Source of the DNA: Planctomycetota bacterium
GTDB lineage: Bacteria; Planctomycetota; Planctomycetia; Pirellulales; Pirellulaceae
Direction: 5' to 3'
Length of the DNA stretch: 64,000 nt
NCBI GenBank assembly: GCA_963204915.1
Contig: CAUJHS010000081.1
Coordinates: 151,310 to 215,309 of the forward strand
Both the position numbers and the translations under genes were made by a program. Below are positions 1-8,138 of the stretch, in pieces (the first letter of the stretch is position 1; every line of letters starts with the position of its first letter). The notes beneath the pieces were generated by a model. That model searched no databases. It was not told the origin of the DNA and saw only the letters and a program-made list of their open reading frames with translations.

Positions 1-27
1 GTTCAGCGCGGGAGAGTAGGCACAGGT

Positions 28-1158
28 TTATTGCAGTCGCCCACGTCCTTCAAGGGGCCAGATTGCTTCGAGGCGTCCGCCGCGGAATGCATAGAAACGA
101 TCGTGGAGAACGGTGGTCAAGTCGCCGTAACCTGGGACGAACTCCAAACGATCGCCGATTCGCAAGTGTTGCGCGCCGGGACCCAGCCGCAACTTACCGT
201 GCTCGGCAGAGAGTTGCTCAACCGAAATATCGTCACGCCCCACGACGACCGGTTTATGCAACTCTTGATTCATGGTCTTGCGGCCGGCGTCGATGATTGC
301 ACGTTCTGGGGTGGGGCGACTCACCACCGTAGCCAAAATCGTCAAGGCGTACTCAAACTGCGGTACATGACACATGTTCCGATAGAATGCGTCGGAAAAT
401 ATGAGCCCTCCCGCCTGAACCTCGGTAATACCGGGTTGCGCCACGGAGACAAAAAACGAACCGGTTCCGCCACAGGACACGATTCCGCATGGAATCCCGT
501 CTTTTTCCAGGAGGTTGCTCGTATCAACCAGGCGTGTTAGCGCTTCACGAATACGTTGGGTTTTCTCGTGGTCATCGGCGACGGTAAGTAAGTGTCCCTC
601 ATACCCCATGATTCCTGCCAACGTCAGCCCTGGCATTCGCGCAAGTTGGCGCGCGAGCGCTACCGTAGGCGCTCCCCATGGAACGCCAACACGATCCAAA
701 CCCAAATCAACTTCAATCAAGACTCGCACCGAAAGGCCGGCGTTAAGCATCGCTTGGTTGATTGGCTCCGCCTGGTCGAGATGATCAATGCACACGATCG
801 GATCGGCTTTGCGCCGCAGTTCGACGAGGCGCCGCAGTTTTTGTGAACCAACGACCAAATTTGCGATGAGCAGGTCGTGCACGCCGGCGTCGGCGAATAC
901 TTCGGCTTCTCCCAACTTGGCGCAGGTCATTCCCAGTGCGCCGGCCTCAACGAGTTTTTGAGCGACGGCCGAGGACTTGTGGCACTTGGCGTGCGGACGC
1001 CACGCCACGCCATAGCGGCGGCAAGTATCAATCGCGAGACGGATGTTCGCCTCCATAGCGTCTAAATCGACGCACAAAGCCGGCGTATCCAACTCATCCT
1101 TTGAGGCTCCAAGGGGCGGTAGGCGTGTTGTTGTTTCAACCATGTTTGCTTCGTTCAT
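28..1158 (-). CDS. D-threonine aldolase / DSD1-like fold-type III PLP enzyme
   Basis: A 376-residue PLP enzyme of the alanine racemase N-terminal (TIM barrel) family, close to D-threonine aldolase and D-serine dehydratase. The motif RPHAKCHK places the Schiff-base lysine at K58, and family-like segments follow (LIEVDLGLDRVGV, GYEGHLL, SCGGTGS). The C-terminal beta domain ends with a family-like LHDRFYAFRGGR stretch. The His-x-Cys metal pair expected just before it in D-threonine aldolases reads PGYGDLTT here, so Tyr and Asp replace His and Cys. The substrate is therefore uncertain. ATG codons occur at 1158 and 1143 and neither has a clear Shine-Dalgarno site. The gene is divergent from the ThDP enzyme at 1319 across about 160 bp, so they could share regulation. 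Family placement is firm and substrate is not. Confidence 0.85.
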   Translation of the reverse strand: MNEANMVETTTRLPPLGASKDELDTPALCVDLDAMEANIRLAIDTCRRYGVAWRPHAKCHKSSAVAQKLVEAGALGMTCAKLGEAEVFADAGVHDLLIANLVVGSQKLRRLVELRRKADPIVCIDHLDQAEPINQAMLNAGLSVRVLIEVDLGLDRVGVPWGAPTVALARQLARMPGLTLAGIMGYEGHLLTVADDHEKTQRIREALTRLVDTSNLLEKDGIPCGIVSCGGTGSFFVSVAQPGITEVQAGGLIFSDAFYRNMCHVPQFEYALTILATVVSRPTPERAIIDAGRKTMNQELHKPVVVGRDDISVEQLSAEHGKLRLGPGAQHLRIGDRLEFVPGYGDLTTVLHDRFYAFRGGRLEAIWPLEGRGRLQ

Positions 1159-1318
1159 AGCCGGAAACTAACAGCGAACAGGTTCGCCTTCAATACCCAC
1201 GAATCAGCAATTGCGGACGTCGGAGTCGCAAGCGTTGCATAACCCGGATGAAAGCGTACACTGACACCATCGTGGCAGGACGCAGCGACATCCCCACATC
1301 CCGCAATGAAGAACCCTC

Positions 1319-3019
1319 ATGCCATATTCGGGTATTGAAGCATTTTTAGAGTTGTTGGCCGAGTTCGGAGTTCAATATCTCTTTGGGAATCCCGGCACGA
1401 CGGAGTTGCCGCTCAACGACGCTTTGGTGGGAGACAATCGGTTTCAGTACATCCTTGGATTGCAAGAAGTCCCTGTGATGTCGATGGCCGATGGGTTTGC
1501 CATGGCCTCAGGTCGAGTGGGCGTGGTGAACCTGCATATTAGCTGCGGGTTAGGCAACGCCATGGGAATGCTCTACAACGCCTATCGTGAAGGCACGCCG
1601 TTGTTAGTGACGGCAGGACAGACCGACCGTCGGTTGAAGTTCGAAGAACCCATCCTGTGGGGCGAAATGACACGGGTTGCGCGCCCGTGGACCAAATGGT
1701 CGGTCGAAGTGGACCGGGTCCAAGATGTTCCCGCTGCGGTGCGCCGTGCGGTGCAAACGGCATTGACGCCGCCAACGGGCCCAGTCTTTATGTCGCTGCC
1801 TTTGGATGTACAAATGGAGATTGCCGAAGGGCTCGATCTATCGCCCATCCGGCTGCCTGACATTCACACCAGACCGCCGGTCGGCGCGATCCAGCACGCC
1901 GTCGAGGTACTGTTAGAGGCGAAGAACCCCGCAATTCTTTCGGGAAGCCGAGTGACGGAGCGCGACGCCATGGCGGAATTAGTCTCGGTCGCCGAACGGC
2001 TGGGGGCGCCGGTAATTACCGAGTCAGGAACGACGCACGGACGAATAGCGTTTCCCAGTAATCATCCGCTTAACGGTCAGGGGCTTCCCCTCTGGTCGCC
2101 TGAGGTTCGTGAGCGACTGCGAGAATACGACGTATTGCTTGTTGTCGGCATGGACCTCTTGCGACAGTACGTTCATCACGAACCGTCGCGGGCCATTCCT
2201 GAACATATGCGTATCGTGCATCTCGACGAAGACGCTTGGCAACTTGGCAAGAATTACGCGGTCGAAGTCGGCGTGCTTGGTCATATCAAGATGTCGCTCG
2301 CGGAACTCGACACGTTGCTTGCGAAAACGATGAACGAGTGGCAGGTCAATGACGCCGCGCGACGCAGTCACCTTCATGCGGCGCAACACCAGGCAGCCCG
2401 AACCAAATTGGAGCAAATCGTTGCGGCGGAGCGCGTTTGGCGGCCAATGACACCGCTTACGCTCATGGGTTCGCTGGCGCGCATTATTCCGGATGACGTC
2501 GCTGTGGTTGAAGAGGCCGTCACAACAACCAACACCACGTTGGAACGTTTGGGCGTGCTCAAGAACACGACGGGCTACTTCGGCCATCGCGGCTGGGCCC
2601 TAGGATGGGGGCTAGGGTGTGCGATTGGCGCTCAATTGGCCTGGCCAGGGCGTCCGGTTTTGGCGCTGTTGGGCGAAGGCGCCGCGATGTACGGCATTCA
2701 AGGCCTGTGGTCCGCGGCACGGTATCGCATTCCCGTCACTTTTGTCGTTTGCAATAACGCGCAATATCAAATCCTGAAAATTGGCGCCCGCGGTTTGAAA
2801 CTTCCTCGCGCCCAACGCAACGAATTCGAAGGTTTGGACATCGACGAGCCCGAGATTAATTTCGTCGGAATGGCGCGCGCTTTGGGCGTCGACGCCTACC
2901 GAGTTACCGAACCCGACGAGTTGGCCGAACGGGTGCGCGCCTCGTTGCAAAGCGATCGCCCGCAACTGTTCGACGTGCCAATCAGTCGGGAAATTCCGGA
3001 TCGCTTGAATTACGGCTAG
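1319..3019 (+). CDS. ThDP-dependent decarboxylase, benzoylformate decarboxylase-like
   Basis: A 566-residue thiamine diphosphate enzyme with the usual three domains: N-terminal Pyr domain with the catalytic Glu at E50 (GLQEVPVMSMADGFA), central domain, and C-terminal PP domain (LLGEGAAMYGIQG ... CNNAQY). The segments FGNPGTTELPLNDA and GLGNAMGMLYNA resemble benzoylformate decarboxylase more than acetolactate synthase. A histidine in VVNLHIS and another in YVHHEP sit where the two active-site histidines of that enzyme are expected, as judged by eye. The Mg/ThDP motif begins Gly-Glu-Gly instead of Gly-Asp-Gly, a conservative change. The likely reaction is non-oxidative decarboxylation of a 2-oxo acid, substrate unknown. 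A strong hairpin terminator follows at 3027. Confidence 0.85.
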   Translation: MPYSGIEAFLELLAEFGVQYLFGNPGTTELPLNDALVGDNRFQYILGLQEVPVMSMADGFAMASGRVGVVNLHISCGLGNAMGMLYNAYREGTPLLVTAGQTDRRLKFEEPILWGEMTRVARPWTKWSVEVDRVQDVPAAVRRAVQTALTPPTGPVFMSLPLDVQMEIAEGLDLSPIRLPDIHTRPPVGAIQHAVEVLLEAKNPAILSGSRVTERDAMAELVSVAERLGAPVITESGTTHGRIAFPSNHPLNGQGLPLWSPEVRERLREYDVLLVVGMDLLRQYVHHEPSRAIPEHMRIVHLDEDAWQLGKNYAVEVGVLGHIKMSLAELDTLLAKTMNEWQVNDAARRSHLHAAQHQAARTKLEQIVAAERVWRPMTPLTLMGSLARIIPDDVAVVEEAVTTTNTTLERLGVLKNTTGYFGHRGWALGWGLGCAIGAQLAWPGRPVLALLGEGAAMYGIQGLWSAARYRIPVTFVVCNNAQYQILKIGARGLKLPRAQRNEFEGLDIDEPEINFVGMARALGVDAYRVTEPDELAERVRASLQSDRPQLFDVPISREIPDRLNYG

Positions 3020-3026
3020 ATTCAAC

Positions 3027-3056
3027 GGGCGCGAAGCGTTGCTTACGCGCCCTTTT
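3027..3056 (+). terminator. Rho-independent terminator after the ThDP enzyme
   Basis: A 7-bp GC stem (GGGCGCG at 3027-3033 with CGCGCCC at 3046-3052) continues inward as AAGC/GCTT around a small loop with one bulged A. Four T residues follow immediately. It lies 7 bp after the stop of the decarboxylase and before the convergent cytochrome gene. Confidence 0.7.
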
Positions 3057-3139
3057 CGTCCACTACGGCGCTTCAAGACTCCATTCGCTGAATACGCGTC
3101 CTGTACGCTTCGACGACACCGTGGATTTGACGTTCGCCG

Positions 3140-5173
3140 TTACTGGTTGGCTTTCGTTAATTCGCGGTCGTCCGCACGTAGCCAACGGACCAGCATATCT
3201 CGATCATGTTCCGAGAGCTGGCTTTCAAACGCAGGCATGCGATCGTTCGCGTCTTCGGCATAACCATAGAAACGTTCATGCGACGGATTCGCAATGATAT
3301 CCCGCAACCATTCCGCCGACATCCAACCCTCTAAGTCGGGCGCCGCGGCGGGGTCGTCCACATCGGGAAAATGATGGCAGTCGGAGCAGGCGAAGGTGCT
3401 GGTGAACGCTTCGACACCAGCGGCAATGCGACCGTCAGACGCCGCTTTCGCATCGTCCTCGGCCTGGGACGCTAGCTCGGCCTGCGCCGAGACGGCAATG
3501 ATCAGGTTCTCGAGCGCCTGCTTGCCCTCATCGTCCAGGTCGGCCAGATTGTCATGCACGAACGAGACCATGTCTCCTTCGCGATGTGCTGTATTGCCGA
3601 AAAACGGAGCCGAGATAATCTCCCGTGCGAAAGTATTCGGGTCCGACTCCTGTGGGTTTTTCGGTTCCGCGTATTCAATCTTGTCGATCAACTCGGCGCT
3701 TAAGAAATCTCTTAGCCAACGCCGCGAACCGACGCCGTATAAGTTGGGCGCGCCTGTCGGAGAAAGGTCGTAAACCACGTTGCCTTCTTCATCGCGTTGC
3801 ACTTTCGGCGGATCGACCGAAGTGTCGAGCAATGGTGATTGACGGCGGCGACTGACAATCCGCATGTCATCCTTGCCGTCGGGATCGTAGTAGTCGTGGC
3901 AACTTGCACAGTAGCGTTTAAACAACCGGGGGCCCTGAGTTTCGGGATCGTTGCGTTGAAGTTGGCCCGCGCCGCCGATCGGTATGCCGTCTTCATGGTC
4001 GATCAACTCGACCAGGCGCTCATACTCTCGCTCGGCTTGCTGGCCGCCCGCGAGGAAGTCCAGCGATGCCTGGTAACGTACGTCATGCAGCGCCAAGGCT
4101 TGCGAATCGTTCGCAATGGAGGGATCCGGCTCGGCGCTCTGGTTCAGCGCGTAACGGTCCTCGAGATACGCTTCGATGGTCAAGTAAACCGACGCAGTGA
4201 GGAAGCCAAACAACATCACCACGTTCAGCACGTGCCCCCAGCGCCAACGCCCGATGAACGGCATGAGAAAGAAATAAAACAACACCAACCCAGGAAGTAC
4301 AATAGCGCCGAAGAACTCCGGCACCTTTTTCAAGAGTTGGAAGAGGAACAAGAAGTACCACTCAGGGCGAGCGGCGGCGTACTGCTCGGAAGGATCCGCC
4401 GGGCCGGTCAACTCGGCCCCGCCTTTGTAAATCGTAAAACCGACAATGACCGTCAACAAGAGAAAGAACGCCAAGGCGTCTTTAAAGACCTGATTGGGCC
4501 AGAAAAACTCATCGGCGCGCCGTGGATGCGAATGCGCGGTGATTCCATGCCGTCGGAAGAGCGCTACGTGAATCGCCAAAAACACCACAAGCAGCGCAGG
4601 CAACAAACCGGCATGCAGCGCAAAAAATCGTGTTAACGTGAAGTGCCCGTAGTCGCTACCTCCGACGACGATCTGCTGCACTTCCGCCCCCAGCGCGGGC
4701 GTCAGGCTCATCAGGTTCGTTGCAACTTTCGTGGCCCAATAGCCCTTTTGATCCCAGGGCAGGAGATATCCCGTCAGAGCCAAAGCTTGGACGATGAGCG
4801 CTAATACGAGACCAACCCAGAAATTGAACTCGCGCGGCGCTTTGTAGGCGCCATCGACTACCACCTGAAAGAAGTGCAATGCGAGCAGAATGACCATTGC
4901 TTGCGCGGTGAAATGATGAATGCCGCGCAGAAACCAACCGAGCGTCATCTCGTGCTGAATGTAATACACGCTTTCCCAGGCAGTCTGGCTACTGGGACTA
5001 TACGCGATCCACAGAAAAAAACCTGTGATTGCCTGCGTCAGGAAGCAATACACGAGCATGCTGCCCGTGACAAACCGCCACCGTGAGCCGCCAGGAATGT
5101 TTTCATACAGGGCTTCATGCATCGCGGCCCCGAGGCCCGTGCGATGTTCCAGCCATTCGCGGAATTTGTTCAT
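3140..5173 (-). CDS. Cytochrome b fused to a di-heme cytochrome c (bc-type quinol oxidase subunit)
   Basis: A 677-residue inner-membrane electron-transfer subunit. The first part is a full cytochrome b: IHHFTAQAMVILLALHFF and LHAGLLPALLVVFLAIH carry the heme ligands, and ARPEWYFLFLFQLL is the Qo-site PEWY motif. The first His pair is separated by 13 residues and the second by 14, the spacing typical of cytochrome b6. After about residue 370 comes a soluble tail with two c-type heme sites, CASCH (422-426) and CSDCH (596-600). The start is the ATG at 5173, which overlaps the Rieske stop as ATGA, so the two are translationally coupled. With the Rieske protein it would make a compact quinol:acceptor complex in which the fused c domains replace a separate cytochrome c1. 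Confidence 0.92.
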   Translation of the reverse strand: MNKFREWLEHRTGLGAAMHEALYENIPGGSRWRFVTGSMLVYCFLTQAITGFFLWIAYSPSSQTAWESVYYIQHEMTLGWFLRGIHHFTAQAMVILLALHFFQVVVDGAYKAPREFNFWVGLVLALIVQALALTGYLLPWDQKGYWATKVATNLMSLTPALGAEVQQIVVGGSDYGHFTLTRFFALHAGLLPALLVVFLAIHVALFRRHGITAHSHPRRADEFFWPNQVFKDALAFFLLLTVIVGFTIYKGGAELTGPADPSEQYAAARPEWYFLFLFQLLKKVPEFFGAIVLPGLVLFYFFLMPFIGRWRWGHVLNVVMLFGFLTASVYLTIEAYLEDRYALNQSAEPDPSIANDSQALALHDVRYQASLDFLAGGQQAEREYERLVELIDHEDGIPIGGAGQLQRNDPETQGPRLFKRYCASCHDYYDPDGKDDMRIVSRRRQSPLLDTSVDPPKVQRDEEGNVVYDLSPTGAPNLYGVGSRRWLRDFLSAELIDKIEYAEPKNPQESDPNTFAREIISAPFFGNTAHREGDMVSFVHDNLADLDDEGKQALENLIIAVSAQAELASQAEDDAKAASDGRIAAGVEAFTSTFACSDCHHFPDVDDPAAAPDLEGWMSAEWLRDIIANPSHERFYGYAEDANDRMPAFESQLSEHDRDMLVRWLRADDRELTKANQ

Positions 5174-5787
5174 TGCTTGGGAATGCGTTCTTCGGTCCCG
5201 GTGTAGAAATTCTGGAACTTCACCCAAACTTCGCCTTGCTGCAACCGTTCCTGGTCGACTTCGAGTTCGTCCAACGGGCGCGGGCTCGGGTTGACCTGCC
5301 CCGACGACTCGACCTTACTGCCGTCGATCTTGAAAGCGCTGTTATGGCAGGGGCAGTAGAACTCGTTGCGGCTTGTTACGTAGGAGAAAATACAACCCAG
5401 GTGAGGACATACTGCGTTAAAGCATTGCACGTTTTCCTGGTTCTCTCCGATCCGCCGTAAGTAGACTGCTCCGATCCGTTCGTTCGGAAAGTGGTTCCAT
5501 GCATCATGGCGGTGGGCAATCACTGGGAATTGCTGCGCGCCTTCCTTGGGAACGGAATCGAGCGATGTGATGCGAACGAAGTCCGCGTTCGTTTCACCGT
5601 CCGCAACTTTCTTCTTTCGACGCAGCACCGGATCGAGCAGAACCGCGGCGCCCGGCACCAAGGGAAAGAACGAAATGATTGCGCCAAATACAACCGCCAA
5701 AAAACTAACCAGGAAGTTACGGCGCGGGGGAGGTGAATTGGAAGACGGTTCGGAAGAACCTGGCTCGCGCTGGTTTCGATCGGCCAT
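5170..5787 (-). CDS. Rieske iron-sulfur protein of a cytochrome bc complex
   Basis: A 205-residue protein with a polar, Ser/Pro-rich N-terminus, one membrane anchor (about residues 25-52, FLVSFLAVVFGAIISFFPLV) and a Rieske fold. Cluster ligands are C127/H129 in CPHLGC and C145/H148 in CPCHNSAF; C132 and C147 would form the usual disulfide. The pattern matches respiratory or photosynthetic Rieske proteins, which pass electrons from quinol to cytochrome c. An AGGAG box lies 9 nt before the ATG at 5787, and the gene ends in an ATGA overlap with the cytochrome b-cc gene. Confidence 0.93.
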   Translation of the reverse strand: MADRNQREPGSSEPSSNSPPPRRNFLVSFLAVVFGAIISFFPLVPGAAVLLDPVLRRKKKVADGETNADFVRITSLDSVPKEGAQQFPVIAHRHDAWNHFPNERIGAVYLRRIGENQENVQCFNAVCPHLGCIFSYVTSRNEFYCPCHNSAFKIDGSKVESSGQVNPSPRPLDELEVDQERLQQGEVWVKFQNFYTGTEERIPKQ

Positions 5788-5898
5788 GGGGCATGGCTCC
5801 TATCACGCAGGCGGGATCGCATCGGGTGGGATCGGCCCGGATCGTGCAAAGTTCCGCGACACGGGCTTTCGAGGATGGGTATCCTCCGGGTGGAGGGA

Positions 5899-6882
5899 TT
5901 ATGGCATAGCGGCGCGCACAGCGTCAAGCACGCGGCGCTGCACTTCCTCAAAACGTCCTTGAAGCATGGCTCCTGCAGCGGCTTTGTGGCCGCCGCCGTC
6001 AAATTGCCGCGCCAGTTGGTTGCAGTCTAACGCGCAGCGGCTTCGAAAACTCAATTTGAAGCCTCCGTTGATTTGCTCCACCATAATCACCGCCGCCTCG
6101 ACCCCCGCGATGGCTAGCGTCATATTGATAACGTCTTCGGTATCGCTGGGCAAAGCGCCGGTTTCCGTAAAATCGCTCAAGCGCACAAACGTATGCGCGA
6201 GGCGACCGTTCATATCGGTTTCGACGCGCTCCAAGATACGCCCTCGCAACTTGACACGGGCTAGGGTGTCTTGTTCGTACAAAGCGCGATAGATTTCTGG
6301 CGGGGACGCGCCGGCCTCGATGAGCCTGGCCGCGGTCCGGTACGTTTCGGCGGTCGTGGAATTGAAGCGAAACCAACCGGTATCCGTCGCCACCGCCGCG
6401 AACAAGGGCATGGCGATTTGCGGCGTAAGCGGCACGTCCAAGTGTTCCGCGGCTTGCGCCACTAATCGCCCCGTGGCTTCCGCCAAGGTGTCCTTAAACA
6501 ATTGGGCGCCCATATCGTCCTCGCCAACATGGTGATCCAGTACGAGTTTTGTCGCCGTCGCTTGGCGCACAACGTCCGCCATGGGGCCCAGTTGCTGCCA
6601 TGCACTGGTGTCCAGAACCATAAGAACCTGGGCATCGGCTAGATCGGACGCTTGCACGTCGTTCCCCAGCGAGCGTATTTCGCGGCCCGGGTCAATAAAT
6701 GCAAGGTTCGGTGGCGTCGACTGACCGTTCACAATCCGCACATGTTTGCCCAACGCCCGAAGGATGCCCGCCATGCCCAATTCGCTACCGAGTGCGTCGC
6801 AGTCGGGGCGCATATGGCTGGTAAGCAAGAAGCGTTCGTGCGAGTTGACAATTTCCACGAATTTTGGCCAATCAATCGGCAT
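5899..6882 (-). CDS. nrnA: DHH-family phosphoesterase, NrnA-like nanoRNase / pAp phosphatase
   Basis: A 327-residue DHH/DHHA1 protein. The DHH domain shows TSHMRPDCDALGSELGM, LMVLDTSAW, VLDHHVGEDD and ATDTGWFRF, which supply the Mn-binding Asp and His residues. The C-terminal DHHA1 domain ends with GGGHKAAAGA. Length and motif order fit bifunctional oligoribonuclease / 3'-phosphoadenosine 5'-phosphate phosphatase (NrnA), which finishes RNA decay by degrading 2-5 nt fragments. The start is the ATG at 6882; the frame is open further upstream. It sits between ribF (105 bp) and the Rieske gene (111 bp) on the same strand, a loose cluster with no obvious common pathway. Confidence 0.88.
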   Translation of the reverse strand: MPIDWPKFVEIVNSHERFLLTSHMRPDCDALGSELGMAGILRALGKHVRIVNGQSTPPNLAFIDPGREIRSLGNDVQASDLADAQVLMVLDTSAWQQLGPMADVVRQATATKLVLDHHVGEDDMGAQLFKDTLAEATGRLVAQAAEHLDVPLTPQIAMPLFAAVATDTGWFRFNSTTAETYRTAARLIEAGASPPEIYRALYEQDTLARVKLRGRILERVETDMNGRLAHTFVRLSDFTETGALPSDTEDVINMTLAIAGVEAAVIMVEQINGGFKLSFRSRCALDCNQLARQFDGGGHKAAAGAMLQGRFEEVQRRVLDAVRAAMP

Positions 6883-6987
6883 GATGCGCCCAGCGGTTGG
6901 AAGAGCGGAATACAAGATAGGAATGACGGGAAGGATAAACGGATGTGACGGTCGCTCAGCGTCAATTGGAAGTGTGAAATGGAGGCG

Positions 6988-7917
6988 TTAGGCTGTAACG
7001 GCGAAGATGCGTCGCGTTTCCTCAACGTCTCGGTGCAACTGATCCTTGAGTTGCTCGACCGATTCAAATGTCCGGGTTTTTCGTAAACTGGCCAAAAAAT
7101 CAACTTCAATTGGTTGACCATACAAAGCGCCGTGAAAATCAAGCACATGCGCTTCAATCTTGAGACCATGTTCGCCAAACGTAGGGTTCGGTCCAATGTT
7201 CACCGCCGCCGGTTTACTCCAATCGCCGACGTAGGCGCGGGCCGCGTACACGCCGATTCCAGGAAGCATCGTATCGACAGCGGAAATGTTGGCCGTGGGA
7301 AAACCAATTTTGGCGCCTCGGCCAGCGCCGTGAGTGACCATGCCTCGAATGCGGTAGGGTTGCGTAAGCATCGCGGCCGCATGCTCAACTTGCCCTTCCG
7401 CGATGAGCCTTCGCACCCGACTACTGGAGACGAATTCACCGTCAATTTGGACCGGTTCAACAATCTCAAGTGTGACATCGGCCGATTGGCACAATCCACG
7501 AAGCAGGTCGACCGTGCCAGCCCGGCCCCGGCCGAAATAAAAGTTTGGTCCTTCCACCATCGCCTGCGCGCGCAATGCCTTCCGTATGATGCGGTCGAAA
7601 AAATCGTGGGGGGTGAGTGCGAGGAGTGCTTCGTCGGTCGGGTAAGCGATCATCGCATCGACCCCTAGGTCGGAAAGCAATTGCGCTTTGCGATCAGTCC
7701 ATGTAAGCGGCGGCGGACAAGCTTCTAGGCGCAAGACGCGGACGGGATGGGGATCGAAGGTAAACACGATCGCGGGTCCGTCGACGCGTCGGGCTTGGGC
7801 TATCAGTCGTTCGACGATGCGGGCATGCCCTCGATGCACGCCATCAAAGTTCCCGATCGCGACAGCGCCGCCGCGCAGGTCAGAGGTTAACTCTTCTAGG
7901 CTACAGAGTAGTTTCAA
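6988..7917 (-). CDS. ribF: Bifunctional riboflavin kinase / FAD synthetase
   Basis: A protein of about 309 residues that makes FMN and FAD from riboflavin. The N-terminal adenylyltransferase half has AIGNFDGVHRGHARI (the HxGH nucleotidyltransferase signature), FTFDPHPV and a family-like YFGRGRAGT. The C-terminal flavokinase half has GMVTHGAGRGAKIGFPTAN and the NIGPNPTFG segment. No ATG is near the N-terminus. TTG codons occur at 7935 and 7917, and the latter gives MKLLCSLEELTSDLRGG, which aligns best with the usual family start, so I chose it. No Shine-Dalgarno site is clear for either. Confidence 0.92.
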   Translation of the reverse strand: MKLLCSLEELTSDLRGGAVAIGNFDGVHRGHARIVERLIAQARRVDGPAIVFTFDPHPVRVLRLEACPPPLTWTDRKAQLLSDLGVDAMIAYPTDEALLALTPHDFFDRIIRKALRAQAMVEGPNFYFGRGRAGTVDLLRGLCQSADVTLEIVEPVQIDGEFVSSSRVRRLIAEGQVEHAAAMLTQPYRIRGMVTHGAGRGAKIGFPTANISAVDTMLPGIGVYAARAYVGDWSKPAAVNIGPNPTFGEHGLKIEAHVLDFHGALYGQPIEVDFLASLRKTRTFESVEQLKDQLHRDVEETRRIFAVTA

Positions 7918-8074
7918 GGAAGGCGGGTACGGCAAATGGGTGGCAACGCACGGGGCAGATGTTCATCGTACCGACGAACGGACGCCCAAGGAAGACGCTA
8001 ATTGGATATCCCCCTTTATGGCTATAATTGTCGCCTTGTGCGTCAATCGCCAACTAGCCGGGTCAAGAACGCCC

Positions 8075-8103
8075 AGCGGCCAGGCGAACTACGCCTGGCC
8101 GCT
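8075..8103 (-). terminator. Perfect 12-bp hairpin downstream of the SHD1 protein gene
   Basis: AGCGGCCAGGCG (8075-8086) and CGCCTGGCCGCT (8092-8103) are perfect reverse complements around a 5-nt loop. The hairpin begins about 35 bp after the stop of the minus-strand gene ending at 8139. There is no good T-run on either side, so it may act as a terminator or an mRNA 3'-end stabiliser. Confidence 0.45.
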
Positions 8104-8138
8104 AGACTAACCAATCGCTCCCACTAAGGAAAAACTTG

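Noticed and set aside
2024..2587. A 187-codon antisense frame
   Set aside because: It is opposite the well-supported ThDP decarboxylase and has no family signal.
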